Assembly (NCBI GenBank): GCA_045110515.1
Contig: JBGCGD010000011.1
Coordinates: 62,001-126,000 of the forward strand
Direction: 5' to 3'
DNA length: 64,000 nucleotides
DNA from: Granulosicoccus sp045110515
Lineage (GTDB): Bacteria > Pseudomonadota > Gammaproteobacteria > Granulosicoccales > Granulosicoccaceae
In this document: in pieces, positions 7,911-17,187 of the stretch
How positions within the stretch are numbered: the stretch's first letter is position 1
Layout: the number at the start of each line of letters is the position of its first letter
Program-made: the position numbers and the translations under genes
The notes under the pieces: generated by a model
Seen by the model: only the letters and a program-made list of their open reading frames with translations
Told to the model about the DNA's origin: nothing
Databases searched by the model: none

Positions 7911-9083
7911 ATGACAGATTATTACGGCGTTGCTGACTTAAATCGAAGTGAAGCGCGCAAAGCTCGTCGATCTGTGTCAATTACGGTTGATCTGGATGCG
8001 ATTCGCCACAACCTTTCAATGGCACGAAAGCTTGCGGGTCGTGCGCGACAGTTTGCTACTATCAAAGCGGACGCTTATGGACACGGCGCGATACCAGTTG
8101 CACATGCCTTGTCCAAATCCGGCATCCGGCGAGCCCGGCCAGGCGATGCTAACCTCATAGAAGATCAAGGATTTGCCGATGGGTTTGCTGTCGTTACACT
8201 CAGCGAAGGGCTGGAACTTCGTGAGTCTGGTATCAATGATCCCATCTTAATTTTGCAGGGGCCGCAGTCCGAAGCGGCGGCCAAAGAGATGTTGGCCCAT
8301 GGTATGTGGCCGGTCATACACGATTGGGCGCAGTACAGTTGGTTTCGAAAACTCCCCCGTAGACAGGATTTTGCTGCCTGGTTGAAAGTCGATACGGGGA
8401 TGGGGCGTTTGGGAATGAGTGTCACTCAGGTAAACGACATTCTCCAAGCCGATGACGGCATTAACTGGATGGGTTTAATGACCCATTTCGCCAGTGCTGA
8501 TGAAACAGACAGTGATTTCACGCTGGAGCAATACTCCAGATTCAATAGTGTCGCTATAAAGCCTGGAATGAGTAAGAGTCTTGCGAATTCTGCGGCTGTG
8601 CTGCACTGGCCCCAAACACACGAAGATTGGGTACGACCGGGCATCATGCTCTATGGGTGCAACCCGTTGGACAAATCCTTGCCAGTCTGCATTGAGCTTC
8701 GCACCGCTATGGCTGTAGAGGCGCCACTGATATCAGTAAAATCACTCGAAGCTGGTGCCGGGGTAGGTTACGCGCAAACTTGGCATTGTCCTGAAAATAT
8801 GCCAGTAGGTTATGTCGCTTTAGGGTACCGCGACGGGCTTCCCAGAGTTCTTGACGAGACAGCGAGTGTGTCGATTCAAGGCAAGCGGTGCCCTATTATT
8901 GGGAGAGTTTCGATGGATTCGATTGCCGTTGACCTAAGGTCGACAGTTGGGGTCACCGTCGGCACAATGGCACAATTTTGGGGACCCCTGTCGTCTATCG
9001 ATGCTTTGGCTAAAGCAGCTGACACAATAAGTTACGAGCTGCTAACCTCGATCAGGGGAAAACGGCATTACACGAACGAGTAA
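7911..9083 (+). CDS. alr: Alanine racemase
   Basis: This PLP-dependent enzyme interconverts L- and D-alanine for peptidoglycan synthesis. The PLP lysine sits in ATIKADAYGHG, the catalytic tyrosine in GVGYAQTW, and WVRPGIMLYG and GRVSMDSIAVDL are also conserved. I chose the ATG at 7911 (390 aa) over a TTG 27 bases upstream because it leaves a normal distance to the conserved VDLDAIRHNL. Between AYGHG and FAVVTLSEGLELR there are about 19 more residues than in E. coli Alr (IRRARPGDANLIEDQ region). A perfect -35 box TTGACA (7826-7831) lies upstream but I cannot assign a -10. Position after dnaB is typical. Confidence 0.94.
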   Translation: MTDYYGVADLNRSEARKARRSVSITVDLDAIRHNLSMARKLAGRARQFATIKADAYGHGAIPVAHALSKSGIRRARPGDANLIEDQGFADGFAVVTLSEGLELRESGINDPILILQGPQSEAAAKEMLAHGMWPVIHDWAQYSWFRKLPRRQDFAAWLKVDTGMGRLGMSVTQVNDILQADDGINWMGLMTHFASADETDSDFTLEQYSRFNSVAIKPGMSKSLANSAAVLHWPQTHEDWVRPGIMLYGCNPLDKSLPVCIELRTAMAVEAPLISVKSLEAGAGVGYAQTWHCPENMPVGYVALGYRDGLPRVLDETASVSIQGKRCPIIGRVSMDSIAVDLRSTVGVTVGTMAQFWGPLSSIDALAKAADTISYELLTSIRGKRHYTNE

Positions 9084-9092
9084 TATAAGAGC

Positions 9093-9120
9093 AAAGCGCG
9101 GATGCGACCCGCTTTTATAT
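9093..9120. terminator. Probable bidirectional terminator between alr and fdxA
   Basis: AAAGCG (9093-9098) pairs with CGCTTT (9110-9115). The stem is extended by GG/CC after a bulged C, and flanking ATATAAGAGC/GCTTTTATAT sequence can pair instead. An AT-rich run follows on the plus strand. It lies exactly between two convergent genes. Confidence 0.5.
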
Positions 9121-9127
9121 TTGTTAA

Positions 9128-9451
9128 TTATCTCTCAAGATGCTGCAGCTTATCAGGCTTGTTTTCCCATTCTTTGGCATCCGCAGGCGGATCTTTTTGC
9201 ACGGTGATTACTGGCCATATGGCAGAAAGTTCAGCATTTAGCGCCAAATAGGGCTCATCTTCGGGTTTCATGTCCTCTTCAGCGACAATGGCATTTATTG
9301 GACATTCAGGTTCGCAAAGCGAGCAGTCGATGCACTCTTCAGGGTCTATTACGAGGAAGTTTGGTCCCTCATGGAAACAATCGACTGGGCAGACTTCAAC
9401 ACAGTCCGTGTACTTGCACTTGATACAGTTTTCGGTAACCACGAAGGTCAT
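9128..9451 (-). CDS. fdxA: 7Fe (3Fe-4S/4Fe-4S) ferredoxin
   Basis: This is a small soluble electron carrier of the seven-iron ferredoxin family. The first cluster ligands lie in CIKCKYTDCVEVCPVDCF (residues ~9-26) and the 4Fe-4S ligands in CIDCSLCEPECP (~40-51). At 107 aa, with the usual C-terminal extension containing AEWENKPDKL-like sequence (here AKEWENKPDKL), it matches FdxA of Azotobacter and Pseudomonas. It is transcribed alone, convergent with alr and divergent from galU. Its redox partner cannot be told from context. Confidence 0.93.
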   Translation of the reverse strand: MTFVVTENCIKCKYTDCVEVCPVDCFHEGPNFLVIDPEECIDCSLCEPECPINAIVAEEDMKPEDEPYLALNAELSAIWPVITVQKDPPADAKEWENKPDKLQHLER

Positions 9452-9630
9452 GAGCAGTTCTCGGTGTTGGCTTAACAGTTACAATTTTGCCTAAAGCAGC
9501 TGAAATTGCAGTCGCTGTATTATTACCGCTTGTTTTATGTCTGACAAGCAACAGCGTTACATTGCAACTGAATAATAGCGCAGTGCAGCATACCGCTGCA
9601 TTTAAGTATTAGAAGAATTAGACTAACTCT

Positions 9631-10506
9631 ATGAAAGCAATCAAGAAGGCAGTTTTCCCGGTAGCTGGGATGGGAACGCGGTTTTTACCCGCAACGAAAG
9701 CTAATCCGAAAGAGATGTTGCCGGTGGTCGATAAGCCGCTGATACAGTACGCGGCTGAAGAAGCGGTTGCTGCAGGTATCGACACATTAATTTTTGTGAC
9801 GGGTCGTAATAAACGATCGATTGAAGATCACTTCGACACAGCCTACGAGCTTGAACGAGAGTTGGAAGCCAAGTCGAAAGTTAAGATGTTGGAAATCCTC
9901 AAGAACATCTTGCCAAAGAATGTCAACTGTGTGTTCATAAGGCAGTCGCAAGCATTGGGCTTAGGCCATGCTGTTTTGTGCGCACGGCCAGTGGTAAACG
10001 ACGAGCCATTTGCGGTGATTTTGGCAGACGACTTGATCAATTTTAGTGAAAAGCCATGCTTGTCCCAGATGGTTGATGTCTTTAACTTTCAACATTGCTC
10101 TATCTTGGGTACGCAGAAAGTGCCCCAGGAAGATGTCAGCTCATACGGAATTGTTGATGGTATCGAAGTGAAACCGGATTTAATGGAAGTTTCGGGTATC
10201 GTTGAAAAGCCTTCGGTAGACAGTGCGCCAAGTAATGTTGCTGTTGTTGGTCGCTACATTCTGACACCGCGTATTTTCGATTTACTGGAAAATACTAAAC
10301 GGGGCGCCGGCAATGAAATACAGCTCACTGATGCCATTGCAGATCTCTTGAAAGAGCAGCGTGTTCTATCTTACAACTTTGAAGGTCGCCGATTCGATTG
10401 CGGAAGCAAAATGGGCTATCTGAAAGCGCAGGTTGAATTTGCCTTGGAGCATGAAGAGGTCGGTGAAGAGTTTCGTGAATACCTTCAATCATTGCACAAG
10501 CGTTGA
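9631..10506 (+). CDS. galU: UTP-glucose-1-phosphate uridylyltransferase
   Basis: GalU makes UDP-glucose from UTP and glucose-1-phosphate for lipopolysaccharide and other glycan synthesis. The nucleotide-binding signature AGMGTRFLPATKANPKEMLP lies at residues 12-31, and GAGNEIQLTDAI and GRRFDCGSKMGYL are further family motifs. The 291-aa length is typical. It has its own promoter region, divergent from fdxA. In the leader, TGCAGC/GCTGCA (9584-9600) forms a 6-bp inverted repeat of unknown role. A strong intrinsic terminator follows at 10581. Confidence 0.96.
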   Translation: MKAIKKAVFPVAGMGTRFLPATKANPKEMLPVVDKPLIQYAAEEAVAAGIDTLIFVTGRNKRSIEDHFDTAYELERELEAKSKVKMLEILKNILPKNVNCVFIRQSQALGLGHAVLCARPVVNDEPFAVILADDLINFSEKPCLSQMVDVFNFQHCSILGTQKVPQEDVSSYGIVDGIEVKPDLMEVSGIVEKPSVDSAPSNVAVVGRYILTPRIFDLLENTKRGAGNEIQLTDAIADLLKEQRVLSYNFEGRRFDCGSKMGYLKAQVEFALEHEEVGEEFREYLQSLHKR

Positions 10507-10580
10507 ATGGGTAAGGTCGTGAACACCGCCTAGGACAATTAACATTGCCTACGCTTTGGCGACATATTCGCAGGCTTTCT

Positions 10581-10615
10581 AAGCTCTGACTCCGATCCCG
10601 GGGTTGGAGCTTTTT
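10581..10615 (+). terminator. Intrinsic terminator of galU
   Basis: A 13-bp stem (10581-10593 with 10600-10612, including G-T wobbles) closes a 6-base loop GATCCC and is followed by a run of five T. It lies 75 bases after the galU stop. This is the clearest classical terminator in the first 17 kb. Confidence 0.85.
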
Positions 10616-10677
10616 CATTTCTGCCTGGATGGAATTTTCGCACTTTTTGAATAAGCACTTTTGCAGGCGTTGCAGGT

Positions 10678-11901
10678 ATGCTGCTCTACCTGCATATTCA
10701 AAGTGACTGTTGCATCATGCGCTCGCACTCAGTGGCAATCACCATTTTTCTGGTGTTCTTTTTCGAATCCTCCGTGCTTGGACAATGGATTCCGCGAATT
10801 CCTGATATTAAAACGGCACTCGCCCTAACTGATGCAACGCTTGGTCTGGCATTGTTAGCTATGCCCCTGGGTACTTTGCTCGGTTTTTCAGTGGTTGGAA
10901 AAGTCATTGAACATTACGGCTTAAGAAACAGCTGTCGTTTGTTTCTTCCGCTTTGGGCTCTTTTGTTTATTGGCCCTGCATTGGCCCAGAGCTTTACACA
11001 GTTGTGCATTGCGCTCTTTCTTTGTGGTGCCGCAATCGGCATGATTGAAACCGCCATGAATACTGAGGCCGCTCGAATTGAGAAGGATTCAGGAGAGCGG
11101 CTTATGTCGCGATGCCATGGATTTTGGAGTCTGGGAACTATGTTCGGCGCTTTGGTCGGAGGTGCGTTAGCCCAATGGAACATATCCGTGATTATGCATT
11201 TCACGATCGCTATGCCTATCATTGCTGTTTGCGGCTATCTCGTTGCCACAGCATTGCCCGTTGATAATCTTCATTCGGAGTCAGATGATCTGGGCAAAGA
11301 GGAAGCGGGGCAATCTCAACTATTTCGTTGGCCCGCACGCTCCATATTGCTATTGTGCATAATGCCGTTGGGTATCATGATGGTAGAGGGAGCCTTCATC
11401 GATTGGTCTGCGGTATTTATGCGTGATGTTATGTCAGCAGAGCCGTTTTTAATCGCTATCACATACTCGGCGTTCTCTCTTATCATGGCGATTGTCCGTC
11501 TGTCGGGAGACTCACTGGCTACACGATACGGTGATCTGACCATTGTGCGCGTGTCAGGAATTGCATCTACAGTAGGCATTACCTTGTTTGCGTTATCGCC
11601 ATCAATTCCTTGGGCTTTTATCGGAGCTGCAATATCCGGAGCAGGGGTGGCTATTGTCTTTCCATTAGCCGTGAGTGCTGCGGCAAACAGGCCAGGGCGA
11701 TCATCGGCAGACAACGTCGCAGCGCTTAACATGATTGCGTTTAGTGCCTTCATGGTGGCACCACCCGTTATTGGATTTATATCTGAGCTATTAGGCTTAC
11801 GGGTCGCCTTGTTGCTACTCGGTCCGGTAGCCTTACTGACGTTTTTACTGGCAAAGGAAGTGGAGGCGGTAAGCTCTGAAGAGACGGAACCAACTAGGTA
11901 G
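10678..11901 (+). CDS. MFS transporter, YbjJ-like
   Basis: A major facilitator superfamily inner-membrane transporter of 407 aa with about twelve predicted membrane helices. The N-terminal WIPRIPDIKTALALTDATLG and LALLAMPLGTLLG resemble the E. coli YbjJ subfamily, whose substrate is not established. The listed ATG has AGG close upstream. A second ATG at 10717 (MRSHSVAITIFLVFF) would give a start more typical of MFS proteins. It stands alone after the galU terminator and ends 7 bases from the convergent TPM-domain gene. Substrate cannot be inferred. Confidence 0.82.
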   Translation: MLLYLHIQSDCCIMRSHSVAITIFLVFFFESSVLGQWIPRIPDIKTALALTDATLGLALLAMPLGTLLGFSVVGKVIEHYGLRNSCRLFLPLWALLFIGPALAQSFTQLCIALFLCGAAIGMIETAMNTEAARIEKDSGERLMSRCHGFWSLGTMFGALVGGALAQWNISVIMHFTIAMPIIAVCGYLVATALPVDNLHSESDDLGKEEAGQSQLFRWPARSILLLCIMPLGIMMVEGAFIDWSAVFMRDVMSAEPFLIAITYSAFSLIMAIVRLSGDSLATRYGDLTIVRVSGIASTVGITLFALSPSIPWAFIGAAISGAGVAIVFPLAVSAAANRPGRSSADNVAALNMIAFSAFMVAPPVIGFISELLGLRVALLLLGPVALLTFLLAKEVEAVSSEETEPTR

Positions 11902-11908
11902 AGAGCGT

Positions 11909-12562
11909 CTACACTTCGATGAGATGGTTGGGCAGTTCGTCAGGCCGACCGTCAGGAGCTGGGAAGTGCTCCCATGCCACCACGCGACAATGCTCGATCG
12001 TGCTTTCGAAACCTTTCGCGATATTGCCTGCCCGAACATGGCTTATAAATTCGTTGACTGTATCGGTCCAAATGCTGTTGTCCACGACGTCAGCAATACT
12101 GGAGTCGACGATGATTTCAACATAGTGTTCAGCAACTGATACAAAGACAAGTATGCCGGTACGACCTTCAGTTTCATGCAGTTTTTGCAGGAAAAACTGT
12201 TCTCTAGCGTGTCTTGCTGCACGTTGCCTCTTGACGCTTTTAGGCACCATCCACACCCGAGCTTTGGGAATTTGGAAAATCATACCCAATCCTAGAAAGA
12301 CGAGCACTTGAACAGGATAGAGCCACAAAGCAGATTGCTGTATCGATTCAAGTGTCCCCCAGCCTGCGGACGTGAGGTTGATCCATAAGTAATACAGGCC
12401 TGGAATACTCAAGGCTATGAGTGCCGCCCATAGTGTCGGTATGTATCGATAGCCGTCACTGGACTTGGCGATCACGGTGACGATCTCGGCACGAGTTTGA
12501 GATTCGGCGTGATTTATCTTAGCCGTAAGGGATGCTTTTTCTGATTCAGTTAAAAATGCCAT
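11909..12562 (-). CDS. TPM-domain membrane protein (third gene of lemA trio)
   Basis: A 217-aa protein with a short soluble N-terminus (FLTESEKASLTAKINHAESQTRAEIVTVI), two membrane helices around residues 45-100, and a C-terminal region (GRTGILVFVSVAEHYVEIIVDSSI) like the TPM_phosphatase fold. In many Proteobacteria such a gene follows lemA and a secreted TPM protein. Its ATG overlaps the upstream stop codon (TAATG), so the two are translationally coupled. Members are linked to envelope or photosystem maintenance in different organisms; the exact role here is unknown. Confidence 0.82.
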   Translation of the reverse strand: MAFLTESEKASLTAKINHAESQTRAEIVTVIAKSSDGYRYIPTLWAALIALSIPGLYYLWINLTSAGWGTLESIQQSALWLYPVQVLVFLGLGMIFQIPKARVWMVPKSVKRQRAARHAREQFFLQKLHETEGRTGILVFVSVAEHYVEIIVDSSIADVVDNSIWTDTVNEFISHVRAGNIAKGFESTIEHCRVVAWEHFPAPDGRPDELPNHLIEV

Positions 12563-13434
12563 TACCAGCTCCCCGATGCGCCGCCACCACCAAAACTGCC
12601 ACCACCGCCGCCGAAACCGCCGCCACCGAATCCTCCACTACCAAAGCCGCCGCCTACGGAGGGGCCCATCGTGCTGCCTCCAGAACTTCCCCCATCAGAG
12701 CCTTTAAAGAAGATCAGCAAGAAAATAGCGATGGCGATTCCTAAACCAATAAGCAGGTTGCCCGTTGCCAATGCCATGAACAAACCACCGAATCCGGCGG
12801 GAAAGGCACCTTTTGATGCTTTGCGATAGCCACTGCGTTTCAAGAACTCGGTGAGACCAACAATGGCTATGAAGATTAAGGGAATAAAGTTGCCGTATTT
12901 TTTCGAAAATTCATCCGTACCTGAATTACCAGCACCGGTAGCCGGAGCGGTGTACTCGCCGGCAATGGCCTTGATAATTGCATCAACGCCGTTGTTGATG
13001 CCTTGTGGATAATCGGATTTTCGAAAGAGCGGTAGTATTTCTTGCTGAATGATGATGCTCGACAAGGCGTCAGTCAGAGCGCCTTCCAAGCCATAACCAA
13101 CTTCAATACGCACTTTACGGTCATTAGGTGCGACGACTAACAACACGCCGTTGTCTTCTTCGCTGGTTCCGATCTGCCAAAAGCGCCCCAATCGGTTCGC
13201 ATAGTCTGCGATATCAGCACCGTTGAGATCAGGTATCGTTGCTATCACCAACTGATTGCTAGTGTCAGCTTCATGGGCTGCCAGTTTTTGGCTAAGCGCT
13301 GTTTCTTCAGGAGGACTTAATAGATTCGCTACATCAACTATCCGGCCGCTAAGAGCGGGAAAATTATCCTGCGCATAAACAGAGCTTGCGAGCGTTGCTA
13401 TCACCATAAGTGATAGCAACACTGTTAGCTTCAT
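12562..13434 (-). CDS. Secreted TPM-domain protein with Gly-rich C-terminus (YgcG-like)
   Basis: The predicted signal peptide MKLTVLLSLMVIATLASSVYA is followed by a TPM_phosphatase domain (FPALSGRIVDVANLLSPPEE ... VRIEVGYGLEGALTDA), a membrane helix near residue 215-245 and a tail of GGGFGGGG repeats ending in GASGSW. This layout is typical of YgcG-like proteins that accompany LemA. I chose the ATG at 13434 because it begins a clean signal peptide; an upstream in-frame start at 13479 would add 15 polar residues. It lies between lemA (77-base gap) and a second TPM gene (overlapping). Confidence 0.85.
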   Translation of the reverse strand: MKLTVLLSLMVIATLASSVYAQDNFPALSGRIVDVANLLSPPEETALSQKLAAHEADTSNQLVIATIPDLNGADIADYANRLGRFWQIGTSEEDNGVLLVVAPNDRKVRIEVGYGLEGALTDALSSIIIQQEILPLFRKSDYPQGINNGVDAIIKAIAGEYTAPATGAGNSGTDEFSKKYGNFIPLIFIAIVGLTEFLKRSGYRKASKGAFPAGFGGLFMALATGNLLIGLGIAIAIFLLIFFKGSDGGSSGGSTMGPSVGGGFGSGGFGGGGFGGGGGSFGGGGASGSW

Positions 13435-13511
13435 TGTTTCACGTATAGGGCGAATGCCTTTGACCGTGTTGATAAGCATTTGGATAGTCAGCGTATATAA
13501 ACTAGAGCGAC

Positions 13512-14108
13512 TTATTGATTAAAATTTACCGTCGGGTTTTGTGCATCTTCAGCGCTGACGCTGAAATTTTCCTTTTTAACCATGTCAGGGTACATAAACT
13601 GCGCCCACCATCGGCCCGGTATCGTTCTAAGTTCGGTGTTGTAGCGTTGTACCGCGGCTATGTAGTCGCGACGAGCGACGCTGATTCTGTTTTCCGTGCC
13701 TTCAAGCTGTTGTTGAAGTGCAAGAAAATTCTGATTGGATTTCAAGTCAGGGTACGCTTCAACAACCACCATGAGTTTTTGCAGAGCCGAGGTTAATGCA
13801 CCTTGATTTTGCTGAAACGCTTCGAATGCAGCTGGATCCGTTAGCATTTCGGGAGAGATATTCATCTGAGTTACACGGGTACGGGCTTCGGTAACTTCCA
13901 GCAGCAGCTCTCGCTCCTGAGTGGCGAATCCTTCGACCGTCGCTATCAAATTCGGGACTAAATCGGCACGACGTTTGTACTGGTTTTGTACTTCGCTCCA
14001 TCGTCCGTTTACAGCTTCGTCGAACGTGGGAATGTTATTGATACCGCAGCCACTTAAGATCAATACGGCCGTCAGGGTGATAAATGTGCGCAATGTTTTG
14101 CTAACCAC
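13512..14108 (-). CDS. lemA: LemA family lipoprotein
   Basis: A 198-aa LemA-family protein. The N-terminus has a signal sequence and lipobox (LILSGC, Cys21), so it is probably a lipoprotein. Typical features follow: the NGRWSEVQNQYKRRADLVPNL helix, the EARTRV segment and YNTELRTIPGRWWA. The start is GTG with GAGG eight bases upstream. It heads a three-gene group with two TPM-domain proteins, a conserved association of unclear biochemical role in the envelope. It is divergent from yheS. Confidence 0.9.
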   Translation of the reverse strand: MVSKTLRTFITLTAVLILSGCGINNIPTFDEAVNGRWSEVQNQYKRRADLVPNLIATVEGFATQERELLLEVTEARTRVTQMNISPEMLTDPAAFEAFQQNQGALTSALQKLMVVVEAYPDLKSNQNFLALQQQLEGTENRISVARRDYIAAVQRYNTELRTIPGRWWAQFMYPDMVKKENFSVSAEDAQNPTVNFNQ

Positions 14109-14203
14109 AGAACTATCCTCAAGGGTGATGTGTCTTTTCGCCTGCGATGATAGCAGATGCGATTTTGTACGATTGGGCTCAGCTTGAGCGTAAACTTCTC
14201 TCT

Positions 14204-16129
14204 ATGCTTAGTTTTAACGATATAGCCTGTCGGCGCGATGGCAAACAATTGTTTGCAGAAGTTAACTGTGTGGTGCATTCCGGCCAGAAAGTCGGGTTAA
14301 CGGGCGCAAACGGAACCGGCAAATCCAGTTTGTTTGCAATGATTCAGGGAGAGCTTGAGCCGGACTCAGGCAGCATCTCTTTGCAACAGCACGTGGGGAT
14401 CACTCATGTTGCTCAGGAAACCGAGTCGTCAGAGCGATCCGCATTAGACTATGTCGTTGATGGTGATCAACAACTGCGTGCTGTTCAACGGAAAATCGAC
14501 GAGTGTCAGGAATCAGATGGCGAGAAGTTGGCGTCTTTGTTGGCCGATTTAGATCAGGCCGGTGGGTACACCGTTCAGTCTCGGGCTGGAGCATTGCTCA
14601 ACGGATTAGGGTTTAGTTCGGAGCAACATAGCTGGCCGGTTTCGAAGTTTTCCGGTGGTTGGCGTATGCGATTAAATTTAGGGCAGGCGCTTATGAGTCC
14701 TAATGAATTGCTGCTTCTTGACGAGCCGACGAACCATTTAGATTTAGACGCGGTGCTTTGGTTGGAATCCTGGTTGAAGCAGCGAGAAGGCACGCTGATT
14801 CTAATTTCTCACGATCGGGAGTTTCTGGACTCTGTTACCAACATGACATTGCACATTGAAGCGCAGACTGCCGATTTAGTCACGGGCAACTACAGTGCTT
14901 TTGAAAAGTGGAAGGCGGCAAGGCAAGGCAACCAACAAGCTGCGCATGAGAAAGCGCAAGCTCGTCGTAAGGAGCTTCAAAGTTTCGTCGATCGATTCCG
15001 CGCTAAAGCGACTAAAGCGCGTCAAGCTCAAAGCCGATTGAAAATGTTGGAGCGCATGGGTGAGACTCAAGCGGTCAGAATAGAAACACCGTTTCGCTTC
15101 GGATTTAAAACGCCCGAGGCAATGCCTAGCCCATTGGTCGTGCTTCAAGATTGCGACTTGGGTTATGGCGATACGCGCGTCATTAAACAGGTAAAAATGT
15201 CGGTGCAAAGCGGTGACAGAATTGGGTTGCTCGGTGTTAACGGTGCGGGTAAGTCGACTCTGGTAAAAGCGTTGGTTGGTGACCTAGCGCCACTTACGGG
15301 TTTACGTACGCCAGCTCAGCGATTAAAAATCGGCTATTTTGCACAGCATCAGGTTGATCAATTGAGGGGTGATCACTCGCCGCTTCAAGCCATGCTTTCC
15401 TTCGACCCGAATTTAAGTGAAGGCGAGGCTCGCACCTTTTTGGGAACATTCGGATTTCAAGGTGATCAGGCTCTGCAAAAGGCTGAGACGCTCTCAGGTG
15501 GAGAAAGAGCACGATTGGCGTTGGCGCTTATTGTTCATTCCCGCCCGAATCTACTGTTGCTGGATGAACCTACCAACCACCTGGATATCATCATGCGACA
15601 AGCGTTGGCAGATGCTCTTGTCTCCTTTGAAGGTGCGCTGCTGGTTATCTCACATGACAGGACCATGTTGCGCGCCGTCGTCGATTCTTTATGGTTGGTA
15701 GCAGATGGTTCGCTACAACCTTTTGATGACGATTTGGATGGGTATGCCCGTTGGCTTGCTTCACGACGTCAGCAAAGCTCTGAGGAAATTGAAAGGCAGA
15801 GCCAAACTCATGACGCTCATGACGCGAAAAATCAAACAGTCGACAGGCGGCAGAAAAAACGCGATGAAGCTGCTCAAAGAGCGAAATTAGCGCCATTGAC
15901 CAAAGAAGTTAGCCGTTTAGAGAAAGCCTTGGATAAGGCCAATTCGGCGTTGGAATCGATTCGAGAGCTGCTCAGTGCTGATGGAATTTATGACGAGTCT
16001 CAAAAAGAACACCTTGCAGATTTATTGAGTCAAGAAGTTAACGCTCGAAAAAATCTTGAGACGATCGAAGAACAGTTACTCGAGAGTATGGAATCGCTAG
16101 AACAAGCTACAGTTGAGGGTAGTAATTAG
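14204..16129 (+). CDS. yheS: ABC-F ATPase, YheS subfamily
   Basis: A soluble protein with two ABC domains and no membrane segment. Walker A motifs are GANGTGKSS and GVNGAGKST, signatures are SGGWRMRLNLGQAL and SGGERARLALAL, and both Walker B regions read LLLLDEPTNHLD. The linker FRAKATKARQAQSRLKMLERM and the coiled-coil C-terminus match E. coli YheS closely. ABC-F proteins of this group bind the ribosomal E site and relieve stalled translation. I chose the ATG at 14204 (641 aa), which begins MLSFNDIACRRDGKQLF as in the family; an ATG 57 bases upstream adds unrelated residues. It stands alone, divergent from lemA. Confidence 0.94.
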   Translation: MLSFNDIACRRDGKQLFAEVNCVVHSGQKVGLTGANGTGKSSLFAMIQGELEPDSGSISLQQHVGITHVAQETESSERSALDYVVDGDQQLRAVQRKIDECQESDGEKLASLLADLDQAGGYTVQSRAGALLNGLGFSSEQHSWPVSKFSGGWRMRLNLGQALMSPNELLLLDEPTNHLDLDAVLWLESWLKQREGTLILISHDREFLDSVTNMTLHIEAQTADLVTGNYSAFEKWKAARQGNQQAAHEKAQARRKELQSFVDRFRAKATKARQAQSRLKMLERMGETQAVRIETPFRFGFKTPEAMPSPLVVLQDCDLGYGDTRVIKQVKMSVQSGDRIGLLGVNGAGKSTLVKALVGDLAPLTGLRTPAQRLKIGYFAQHQVDQLRGDHSPLQAMLSFDPNLSEGEARTFLGTFGFQGDQALQKAETLSGGERARLALALIVHSRPNLLLLDEPTNHLDIIMRQALADALVSFEGALLVISHDRTMLRAVVDSLWLVADGSLQPFDDDLDGYARWLASRRQQSSEEIERQSQTHDAHDAKNQTVDRRQKKRDEAAQRAKLAPLTKEVSRLEKALDKANSALESIRELLSADGIYDESQKEHLADLLSQEVNARKNLETIEEQLLESMESLEQATVEGSN

Positions 16130-16151
16130 CGAATATTTTGGAGCGATCACG

Positions 16152-16877
16152 ATGCACTCATGCATAAAAACCCGGTTGGCAGCCTTAAGCCTGTCGATCA
16201 TGTTGCCAGGCGCAGTTTCTGCGGCGTCTTTCGATTCTTTGGAAAACTTGAGCCAAGAACAGTTTTTAAAAATTTCTGAAAACATTGCGGCTGCAGTTCA
16301 CTACAAAGGGGTAGGACCTGCTGAGCCTTTAGGGCTGATCGGTTTTGATTTAGGTATAGAAGTCTCGTCAACAGAAATTGATGAGGAACTTTTCGGAGAA
16401 GCTACAAGCGGCGAGATTGATGAGTCGGAAATGATCATCCCTCGTCTTCACGTCAACAAAGGCCTGCCATTTGGCCTTGATGTCGGAGCGGCGATCAGTG
16501 TTGTCCCAGGGACCGATATAAAGGCCTTGTCTGGTGAGCTGCGTTACGCCTTGGTCTCCGGTGGGGCGCTGACTCCGGCCGTCGGTATTAGGGGAAGTCA
16601 TGCCATTGTTGAAGGCGTTGATGAATTTGACTTGAGTTCATCAGCACTGGAGATCACGGCATCAAAAGGTTTTGCGATACTGACACCTTATGCGGGTACA
16701 GGCATTGTCAAAACCACGGTTACACCTAACGACATAGGGACATTAACCGAAGAGAGTTTTGACCAGAAAAAAGTGTTTGTGGGCGTGACCATAAACTTAG
16801 GTTTTGCAATCACACTTGAGGCTGACAAAACCGATGACTATAGAACTTACTCCGCTAAATTAGGATTTCGTTTTTAA
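16152..16877 (+). CDS. Predicted outer-membrane beta-barrel protein
   Basis: A 241-aa protein with a signal peptide (MHSCIKTRLAALSLSIMLPGAVSAASF). It has many alternating hydrophobic/polar strands with Gly turns, and ends in YSAKLGFRF, whose terminal aromatic residue is typical of outer-membrane barrels. I do not recognise a specific family. The ATG at 16152 has GGAG upstream and is preferred over a TTG start 39 bases earlier that overlaps yheS. It overlaps the next gene by one base (TAATG), so the two are coupled. Confidence 0.7.
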   Translation: MHSCIKTRLAALSLSIMLPGAVSAASFDSLENLSQEQFLKISENIAAAVHYKGVGPAEPLGLIGFDLGIEVSSTEIDEELFGEATSGEIDESEMIIPRLHVNKGLPFGLDVGAAISVVPGTDIKALSGELRYALVSGGALTPAVGIRGSHAIVEGVDEFDLSSSALEITASKGFAILTPYAGTGIVKTTVTPNDIGTLTEESFDQKKVFVGVTINLGFAITLEADKTDDYRTYSAKLGFRF

Positions 16878-17107
16878 TGAACGACGATGTTGAGTCAAAC
16901 GGTGCGCCACAAAGAAAGGGCACCGGATTTTGGAATGTCGCCAAGAGCGTGGGTGCTGCCATGATCGGCGTTCAATCTCGCAAAAACAAAGAGCGAGATT
17001 TTGCGCAAGGTAAGCCTATCCATTTTATAGTTGGTGGGCTTATCGGCACTGCATTGTTTATGCTGCTTGTGTGGCTGATTGTTCAATACTTGCTAGCGAC
17101 CAGCTAG
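16877..17107 (+). CDS. DUF2970 small membrane protein
   Basis: A 76-aa protein with the DUF2970 layout. FWNVAKSVGAAMIGVQSRKNKERDFAQG is an amphipathic region with a conserved QSxKNxERDF core, followed by one membrane helix (FIVGGLIGTALFMLLVWLIVQYLL). The family is common in Proteobacteria and has no known function. The start codon overlaps the stop of the upstream barrel gene, suggesting coupled expression. A long hairpin follows. Confidence 0.8.
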   Translation: MNDDVESNGAPQRKGTGFWNVAKSVGAAMIGVQSRKNKERDFAQGKPIHFIVGGLIGTALFMLLVWLIVQYLLATS

Positions 17108-17141
17108 CAGGAATTTCAAACACCCTAACGTGCTTTTACAA

Positions 17142-17178
17142 TTTAGCGGTGATCTCGGTGTTAGAGATCACCGCTAAA
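17142..17178. terminator. Bidirectional hairpin between DUF2970 gene and valS
   Basis: TTTAGCGGTGATCTC (17142-17156) and GAGATCACCGCTAAA (17164-17178) form a perfect 15-bp stem with a 7-base loop, located between two convergent genes. Neither flank has a long T tract, though the stem base itself is A/T. It most likely terminates both transcripts. Confidence 0.7.
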
Positions 17179-17187
17179 GGGTGTAAT

